Origin: Massilia frigida
GTDB lineage: Bacteria; Pseudomonadota; Gammaproteobacteria; Burkholderiales; Burkholderiaceae_D
Assembly: GCF_011682175.1 (NCBI RefSeq)
Contig: NZ_WHJG01000012.1
Coordinates: 103,334 to 167,333 of the forward strand
DNA length: 64,000 nt
Direction of reading: 5' to 3'
In this document: in pieces, positions 59,009-64,000 of the stretch
Layout: each line of letters begins with the position of its first letter
How positions within the stretch are numbered: position 1 is the stretch's first letter
Position numbers and translations under genes: made by a program
Notes under the pieces: generated by a model
Told to the model about the DNA's origin: nothing
The model's database searches: none
Seen by the model: the letters and a program-made list of their open reading frames with translations, nothing else

Positions 59009-59040
59009 TCCCCAACCGGGGTCAGACCCCGGTTAGGGAA
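59009..59040. repeat. GGGGTC/GACCCC palindromic repeat, copy 2
   Basis: AACCGGGGTC (59014-59023) and GACCCCGGTT (59025-59034) form a perfect 10-bp inverted repeat, extended on both sides by TTCCC/GGGAA. Both copies are followed by AACGGCCGC, so the unit is tandemly repeated. It could also act as a terminator for the GH5 gene. Confidence 0.8.
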
Positions 59041-59151
59041 CAACGGCCGCCCATGTATCAATCATGGCAAATTAGCACTTGCATCGCCGCAAAAAATCGC
59101 CTACTATCGCACTCCCAAGCAGGCCAACCATTTTAGAAAAGGAGATCGATC

Positions 59152-59211
59152 ATGCAAAAACTGAACATAAACGCTCTTTTTCTGGGTCTGGCTGGCTACA
59201 TCCTGCACTGA
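59152..59211 (+). CDS. 19-codon leader ORF upstream of rtcB
   Basis: ATG at 59152 is preceded by AAGGAG eight bases upstream, the best ribosome-binding site in the region, and encodes MQKLNINALFLGLAGYILH before a TGA stop. The next ORF, rtcB, begins 112 bases further on. It is short, hydrophobic at the end and could be a leader peptide or a small protein. No homology is claimed. Confidence 0.45.
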   Translation: MQKLNINALFLGLAGYILH

Positions 59212-59323
59212 ACCGACGGCATTCGCCCGTCTGTCGCATCGTTTTAGCCCTCTCTTGACGAGTTAATCGTCAGCGCTCCGCCAGCGCCCAATCCCGTATC
59301 GAATTTTTTTGGATTGGCATCAC

Positions 59324-60517
59324 ATGGGCAATTTTGTTCAGCAAATTTCTGATCGTATTTCGATCATCGCGTCCGACCGTCTGTGGCTCGAAGACGCAGC
59401 AATACAACAAACCAAAACCACGGCCGCACTGGCCGGCATGCAGCGCGTGGTCGGCTTGCCCGACCTGCATCCGGGCCGCGGCTATCCCGTCGGGGCCGCA
59501 TTCTTTTCCACCGGACGCCTGTATCCGGCACTGGTCGGCAATGACATCGGCTGCGGCATGGCGCTGTGGCAAACCGACATCCTGGCCGGCAAGGCCAAGC
59601 TCGACAAGATCGACAAGCAGATCGGCAACCTCGACGATGTGATCGACGAGGAAGAATGGGCCGCCCTGGAACGCATCGATCCGTCCTGGCCGGCGCGCAT
59701 GGATGCGCTGTCGGCAGCGCTGGCAGCAGCCGGCCTGGACCTGGCACCGCTGCGTTCGCTCGGTACCATCGGCCGTGGCAATCACTTCGCGGAACTCCAG
59801 GTCATGGATGCTGTCGAAGATGAAGAGGCCCTGGGGCGCACGGCGCTGACCCGCAAATGCCTGCAGTTGCTGGTGCACAGCGGTTCGCGCGGTTTGGGCC
59901 AGATGATTTTGCGTGCCCACGTTGACGTGCACAGTCACGCCGGCCTGGTCGATGGCAGCGCGGAAGCGCTGGCCTATTTGCGCGAGCACGACGCGGCGCT
60001 GCAATACGCCGAGGTCAACCGCTCGCTGATCGCGGCGCGGATTTTTCAGCGTCTGCGTTGCGAGGCCGTGCGCGTGCTCGACGTTCACCACAACACGGTG
60101 ACGCCGGCATGTATTGATGGGCAGGCAGGCTGGCTGCACCGCAAAGGTGCCACGCCGAGCGACCAGGGGCTGGTCATGCTGCCCGGTTCGCGCGACGACT
60201 ATAGTTACCTGATCGAACCGGTGCTGTCGGCCGGTGAGTTGAGCCTGCATTCGCTGGCGCACGGAGCAGGGCGCAAGTGGCAGCGGACCGATTGCAAGGG
60301 CCGCCTGGACAAACTGGCGACGCCGGCGCAGTTGAGCCGCACGTCGATGGGCGGGCGCGTCATCTGCAATGACCGTGCCCTGATTTACGAGGAGGCGCCG
60401 CAAGCCTACAAGAATGTCGACAGTGTGCTCGGCTCGCTTGTGGGAGCGGGACTGGCCAAGGTGGTATCCAGAAGCAAGCCTGTGCTGACCTACAAAACGC
60501 GTGGGGAGTGCTGCTGA
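59324..60517 (+). CDS. rtcB: RtcB-family RNA ligase (PrfH-linked type)
   Basis: A 397-residue tRNA/RNA splicing ligase that joins 2',3'-cyclic or 3'-phosphate ends to 5'-OH ends in a GTP/Mn-dependent reaction. Metal-binding motifs are visible: LPDLHPGRGYPVG, LVGNDIGCGM, GTIGRGNHFAE, LLVHSGSRGLG and HSLAHGAGRKW with the catalytic guanylylated His. ATG at 59324 (MGNFVQQI) is chosen over the upstream ATG. It overlaps the prfH start (TGATG). RtcB paired with prfH is the type found to repair damaged ribosomal RNA. Confidence 0.93.
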   Translation: MGNFVQQISDRISIIASDRLWLEDAAIQQTKTTAALAGMQRVVGLPDLHPGRGYPVGAAFFSTGRLYPALVGNDIGCGMALWQTDILAGKAKLDKIDKQIGNLDDVIDEEEWAALERIDPSWPARMDALSAALAAAGLDLAPLRSLGTIGRGNHFAELQVMDAVEDEEALGRTALTRKCLQLLVHSGSRGLGQMILRAHVDVHSHAGLVDGSAEALAYLREHDAALQYAEVNRSLIAARIFQRLRCEAVRVLDVHHNTVTPACIDGQAGWLHRKGATPSDQGLVMLPGSRDDYSYLIEPVLSAGELSLHSLAHGAGRKWQRTDCKGRLDKLATPAQLSRTSMGGRVICNDRALIYEEAPQAYKNVDSVLGSLVGAGLAKVVSRSKPVLTYKTRGECC

Positions 60518-61146
60518 TGATCTGGTTACAAATTACGGCCAATACCGGCCCGGTGGAGTGCTGCCTGGCAGTGACCAAGGCGCTTGCGCAACTGAACCGC
60601 GAGGCGCGGAAGGCAGGCGTGGCGGTCAGCGTGGTGGAGCAGCTGGACGGACCCGTGGGTGGAACGTTGCGCTCGGTGCTGCTGGAGCTGGACGGACCTG
60701 CGGAACTTGAAGGCGAACTGGCTGCGCGCTGGTGTGGCAGCATTCAGTGGATTTGCGAAAGTCCTTACCGCAAGATGCACAAGCGGAAGAACTGGTTCCT
60801 GAGCGGCGCTGCGTTCGCGCCGCCGGCGGTGTCGACCGAGTTCGGAGAGATCCGGTATGAAGCGACGCGCGCCTCCGGGCCGGGCGGGCAGCATGTGAAC
60901 AAGACCGATAGTGCGATCCGGGCAACCCATGTGGCGTCGGGCTTGTCGGTGAAGGTGCAGACCGAGCGCAGCCAGCATGCCAACAAGCGGCTGGCGGCGC
61001 AGCTGTTGCTCAGCAAGCTGGGGGAATTGGCGACGGCGGAGGAGGGCAAGAACAAATCCGAGCGCCGCATGCATCACTTCCAGGCCGAACGCGGCAATGC
61101 TGAACGCGTGTTCGTGGGGATGGGTTTCGTGGAAAGGACGACCTGA
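60517..61146 (+). CDS. prfH: Peptide chain release factor H (ribosome rescue)
   Basis: A 209-residue short release factor. The catalytic GGQ lies in ASGPGGQHVNKTDSAIRATH, with the RF superfamily domain around it, but the SPF-type codon-recognition domain of RF1/RF2 is missing. PrfH is reported to act on ribosomes damaged in the decoding centre; together with the RtcB partner it forms a repair/rescue unit. The ATG overlaps the rtcB stop by one base, and GGGGAG lies eight bases ahead. A strong hairpin follows about 160 bases later. Confidence 0.92.
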   Translation: MIWLQITANTGPVECCLAVTKALAQLNREARKAGVAVSVVEQLDGPVGGTLRSVLLELDGPAELEGELAARWCGSIQWICESPYRKMHKRKNWFLSGAAFAPPAVSTEFGEIRYEATRASGPGGQHVNKTDSAIRATHVASGLSVKVQTERSQHANKRLAAQLLLSKLGELATAEEGKNKSERRMHHFQAERGNAERVFVGMGFVERTT

Positions 61147-61308
61147 CGGATCAATGCAGCCGGTAATGCGATCGATGCCCATGGCGTCGCCGGCCTTGGA
61201 ATACGTCAAGGCCAGCTTTCCTGCGCAGGCCCATCGCTGACTCCGCTGTGATTGCCGAACTCGTGGCGCGCTTGCGTCACGAGCCGGAACGGTTTGCTTG
61301 TATTCATT

Positions 61309-61333
61309 GCAAGCCAAGGTCACCTTGGCTTGC
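61309..61333. terminator. Hairpin between prfH and the convergent exported gene
   Basis: GCAAGCCAAGG (61309-61319), loop TCA and CCTTGGCTTGC (61323-61333) form a perfect 11-bp stem, ending 8 bases before the convergent gene stop at 61342. It can serve both directions; there is no T run. Confidence 0.7.
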
Positions 61334-61341
61334 CTCCCGGC

Positions 61342-61839
61342 TTACTTCCAGATGCGGTCGACAAGATCGCCGATTTCCAGCGGCTTTCCTGCCGCCTTGG
61401 CTTCGGTCGCCCACTCCGCTGGCGAGGGCATCGGACGCGACGGAACAGTTCCTCCAGCGACACCATATTTCATTGCGAGCACGACGGTTCCGCCGTTCAC
61501 CGCCGGCGGCCGCACGTCTTTGGCACCGGCGAGCAGCGCGTCCGCGACCGCCTGCGGCAAGGGCGGATCGAAATCCAGCCAGAATCTCGATTGCTGGCCC
61601 GGACGGATGGCCACGACCAGGAATCCTCCGCTGGCCGGCCCGGCATTCGCCGCACGCAAGGTGCGGCCAGCGACAGCGTCGACTTGCTTGAGGTAGGGGG
61701 CGAGCTTATCCACGCTGACCCGCGCACCGATGACTTTTTCAGGCTGCAGCAAAACAACGCCGCCGGCGGTCATGCCGGCGGCGGCCTGGACGCCACTGGC
61801 GCAAAGCCATGCCGCAAAAAGAAACGCGATCGAACGCAT
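61342..61839 (-). CDS. Exported protein, unknown
   Basis: A 165-residue protein with a signal peptide (SIAFLFAAWLCASGVQAAA). The mature part has a balanced beta-rich sequence (GGVVLLQPEKVIGARVSVDK; GGFLVVAIRPGQQSRFWLDF) and no known motif. ATG at 61839 is chosen because GGAG is six bases ahead; an earlier ATG at 61851 would only add four residues. It is probably periplasmic. Divergent from the HerA-like gene. Confidence 0.75.
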   Translation of the reverse strand: MRSIAFLFAAWLCASGVQAAAGMTAGGVVLLQPEKVIGARVSVDKLAPYLKQVDAVAGRTLRAANAGPASGGFLVVAIRPGQQSRFWLDFDPPLPQAVADALLAGAKDVRPPAVNGGTVVLAMKYGVAGGTVPSRPMPSPAEWATEAKAAGKPLEIGDLVDRIWK

Positions 61840-61982
61840 GAGGAACTCCATCAAGAATAGCAGCGGCAAGGCGCCGCAGGCGTATTGGACCACATTCGGA
61901 ACGTTGCCGGGAAACGGCTGTCAATCCACGCCGATGGCATGATGTACTATTGATTTCCGACCGCGCCGAGGAGATTGCCACC

Positions 61983-63521
61983 ATGTCCATGCTGCTGCCC
62001 ATTGCCAGAAACAATGCATCCGAACCGCCGCTGGTGCTCGACTTGCTGTCGGCGCTGGTCAACCGCCACGGCTGCATCACGGGCGCAACTGGCACCGGCA
62101 AGACCGTGACCTTGCAGGTGATTGCCGAGGCGCTGTCCGGGATCGGGGTGCCGGTGTTCATGGCGGACGTGAAGGGCGACCTGTCCGGCATGGCCAAGGC
62201 CGGCAGCGCGTCGGAAAAGATGACAAAGCGGCTGGGCGCACTGGGCGTCGACGCGCCTGCGTGGGCCGCGTGCCCGGTGACCTTGTGGGATGTGTTCGGC
62301 GAAGCCGGCCATCCGGTGCGCGCCACGATTTCCGACCTCGGTCCGCTGCTCCTGGCGTGCATGCTGAACCTGAATGATACCCAGGAAGGCGTGCTGCAAC
62401 TGGTATTCAAGATCGCCGATGACAATGGCTTGCTGCTGCTCGACACCAAGGATTTGCGCAGCATGCTGCAGCACGTGGGCGACCACGCAGCCGATTTTCG
62501 CACGACGTACGGTAATATCTCGGCGGCCAGCATTGGCGCCATCCAGCGCGGCCTGGTGGCGCTCGAGCAGCAGGGCGGTGACCGCTTTTTCGGCGAGCCG
62601 ATGCTCAATATCGATGACTTGCTGCAAACCGACGCCCAGGGCAAGGGCATCGTCAACATCCTCGCCGCAGACAAGTTGATGAATGCACCGCGCCTGTATG
62701 CGGTTTTCCTGCTGTGGCTGCTGTCGGAATTGTTCGAGAACCTGCCCGAGGTGGGCGACCTGGACAAGCCGAAACTGGTGTTTTTCTTTGACGAGGCGCA
62801 CCTGCTGTTCAGTGAAGCGCCCAAGCCCTTGCTGCAAAAGATCGAGCAAGTGGTGCGGCTGATCAGGTCAAAAGGCGTGGGCGTGTTTTTCATCACCCAG
62901 AATCCGCTCGACATTCCCGATACCGTGCTCGGCCAGCTCGGCAACCGCGTCCAGCACGCCTTGCGCGCCTACACGCCACGCGACCAGAAAGCCGTCAAGG
63001 CCGCTGCGGAAACGTTCCGCCCCAATCCGGCGCTCGATACCGCCCAGGTCATCACGGAACTGGAGCTGGGCGAAGCGCTGGTTTCTTTCCTCGACGAGAA
63101 AGGGCGTCCGAATATGGTCGAGCGCGCCTACATCCTGCCGCCGGCATCGCAGATCGGACCGATTGACGAGGCCGAACGCCAGCGCGTGATGGCGCAGTCG
63201 GTGGTGGCCGGCGTGTATGAGCAAGGCATCGACCGCGAATCGGCGCACGAACTGATTGCCGCCCGCGTGTCGGCTGCGGAACAGGCGCACACGCCTGCGC
63301 CGCGCGCCAGGACCCCGGCCGGCGGCGCCCGCAGCGAGGTGCCCGAGCGCGCGCCCGACACGTCCTTGGGCGGCATGCTCGGCGGCCTGTTCGGCGGCAG
63401 CAGCGGCAAACGGCAATCGCCGGTAGAGGCGATGGTGAAGTCGGCCGCGCGCAGCATCGGCTCCCAGGTCGGGCGGGAAATTATTCGCGGCGTGCTCGGA
63501 TCGATCCTGAAGCGGCGCTAG
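61983..63521 (+). CDS. HerA-like/DUF853 ATPase
   Basis: A 512-residue P-loop ATPase. Walker A is [10 protein letters not shown] near residue 35, and Walker B is [12 protein letters not shown] around residue 260. The chain fits bacterial HerA-like proteins with the DUF853 C-terminal region, which are DNA-translocase-type ATPases of mostly unknown role. ATG at 61983 has GAGGAG nine bases upstream. The last ~90 residues are Ala/Pro/Gly-rich ([20 protein letters not shown]) then helical. Confidence 0.9.
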   Translation: MSMLLPIARNNASEPPLVLDLLSALVNRHGCITGATGTGKTVTLQVIAEALSGIGVPVFMADVKGDLSGMAKAGSASEKMTKRLGALGVDAPAWAACPVTLWDVFGEAGHPVRATISDLGPLLLACMLNLNDTQEGVLQLVFKIADDNGLLLLDTKDLRSMLQHVGDHAADFRTTYGNISAASIGAIQRGLVALEQQGGDRFFGEPMLNIDDLLQTDAQGKGIVNILAADKLMNAPRLYAVFLLWLLSELFENLPEVGDLDKPKLVFFFDEAHLLFSEAPKPLLQKIEQVVRLIRSKGVGVFFITQNPLDIPDTVLGQLGNRVQHALRAYTPRDQKAVKAAAETFRPNPALDTAQVITELELGEALVSFLDEKGRPNMVERAYILPPASQIGPIDEAERQRVMAQSVVAGVYEQGIDRESAHELIAARVSAAEQAHTPAPRARTPAGGARSEVPERAPDTSLGGMLGGLFGGSSGKRQSPVEAMVKSAARSIGSQVGREIIRGVLGSILKRR

Positions 63522-63549
63522 GCGCTTAGTGCCACCCCGTTCAAGGCCT

Positions 63550-63732
63550 TCATACGATCCGCCCCTCCTTCAGAACCCGTGCAGTGGATACATGTTTGCG
63601 TACTCTTTCTGGGTCAGCACGTGCCGCCACTTGCAGCAACAAGTCCGCCAACTGGCAGGCATCAAGGTTGTCGTAAGCGCGCCAATCACTGCTGGGAAGG
63701 GAGATCATGATGCCCTCATAGGCTGCCTTCAC
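63550..63732 (-). CDS. Short ORF, probable gene remnant
   Basis: A ~60-residue frame with GTG start at 63732; a TGA stop in the same frame lies about 14 codons upstream. The sequence (AYEGIMISLPSSDWRAYDNL) has ordinary protein composition, and the frame continues upstream past the GTG with coding-like sequence (ELSAFYLALEV) to the stop. It looks like the tail of a degraded gene or a small unknown protein. No function assigned. Confidence 0.35.
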   Translation of the reverse strand: MKAAYEGIMISLPSSDWRAYDNLDACQLADLLLQVAARADPERVRKHVSTARVLKEGRIV

Positions 63733-63888
63733 CTCCAGTGCGAGGTAGAAGGCCGATAGTTCGATCTCGCATCACAAGGCTTCGGTCAAAAAATCAGCTC
63801 CGCATCAGTAGCGATAAATAGCATTTTCGTTTTTCTTAACATTGAAAAACGTATTACCTGGTCTTGTTAACCCGTAACTATTCAGCCG

Positions 63889-64000
63889 CTACGCAGTTGG
63901 CCTGATCGGATCGCCAGCAAATGCACGGCGCAGCACTTCCAGCATGCTGTGCCCTTGTTTGCGTAGGGTGTCGAGGCAGGAGCGGATGGTGCAGAAGTTA
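63889..64000 (-). CDS. Partial C-terminus of a probable transposase (window edge)
   Basis: The last ~36 residues of a protein: FCTIRSCLDTLRKQGHSMLE then VLRRAFAGDPIRP before the TAG at 63889. The STLRKQG-type pattern with a following helix and G-x-P ending resembles the C-terminus of IS66-type transposases. The 5' part is outside the window. The 150 bases between this and the small ORF at 63732 contain nothing I can name and are AT-rich. Confidence 0.45.
   Translation of the reverse strand, partial: NFCTIRSCLDTLRKQGHSMLEVLRRAFAGDPIRPTA

Noticed and set aside
59043..59080. TGGCA ... TTGCA near the rtcB leader as a sigma-54 promoter
   Set aside because: The GG-GC spacing is about three bases longer than the required one, so it is not a functional -24/-12 element by sequence.

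Overview
The window reads as chromosomal DNA of a high-GC betaproteobacterium, most likely an Oxalobacteraceae of the Massilia/Duganella/Telluria type. This is inferred from a prfB-lysS operon with an RF2 programmed frameshift, an mfd-serB pair, PBP1A, RF2-type and PrfH-type release factors, a plant-polymer-degrading locus, and palindromic repeats built on GGGGTC/GACCCC. No species-level marker is present, and I saw no rRNA, tRNA, CRISPR array or intact prophage.

Layout. 0-4.7 kb: the 5' part of a membrane sensor, two small membrane or lipoprotein genes, a GFA-family enzyme, and a Ser/Thr kinase-TPR protein translationally coupled to a small unknown protein, with a good sigma-70 promoter. 4.75-8.7 kb: a sigma-54 activator divergent from a textbook -24/-12 promoter that drives a protein made of three similar repeats and an exported CxxCH protein. 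8.7-11.4 kb: a coupled pair of exported enzymes (NlpC/P60 and trypsin-like protease). 11.7-19.6 kb: housekeeping and signalling genes (GNAT, serB, mfd, 5'-nucleotidase, HDOD, PP2C). 19.7-24.4 kb: a large DUF4157 metalloprotease-like polymorphic protein and a two-gene periplasmic-sensor/HAMP/MFS module. 24.5-34.3 kb: OPT transporter, PBP1A, epimerase/LysR, POT peptide transporter and the nucleosidase PpnN.

34.4-45 kb: TonB receptor, ABM monooxygenase, AraC regulator, an ECF41-type sigma factor with its divergent AhpD-like target and a recognisable promoter, an NHL-propeller lipoprotein, and a catalase-like/unknown/DyP-peroxidase operon. 45.2-51.2 kb: lysS, a HAD phosphatase and prfB on one strand, then CpdB and a Sel1 protein on the other. 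51.2-52.7 kb: a thioredoxin-like exported protein and a glyoxalase-like gene broken by a single stop codon. 53.6-59 kb: a cellulose-degrading locus (GH48-CBM2, LemA-like, GH5-CBM2) behind a perfect LacI-like palindrome. 59.1-61.3 kb: an rtcB-prfH RNA-repair/ribosome-rescue pair with a 19-codon leader ORF. 61.3-64 kb: an exported unknown, a HerA-like ATPase, a remnant ORF and the C-terminus of a probable transposase at the edge.

The most unusual parts are the sigma-54 module, the split Cache/HAMP-MFS pair, the NlpC/P60-protease pair, the RtcB-PrfH pair with its leader ORF, and a GH48 cellulase in a proteobacterial setting. Starts were moved from the longest open frame wherever a Shine-Dalgarno sequence, signal peptide or overlap decided it.
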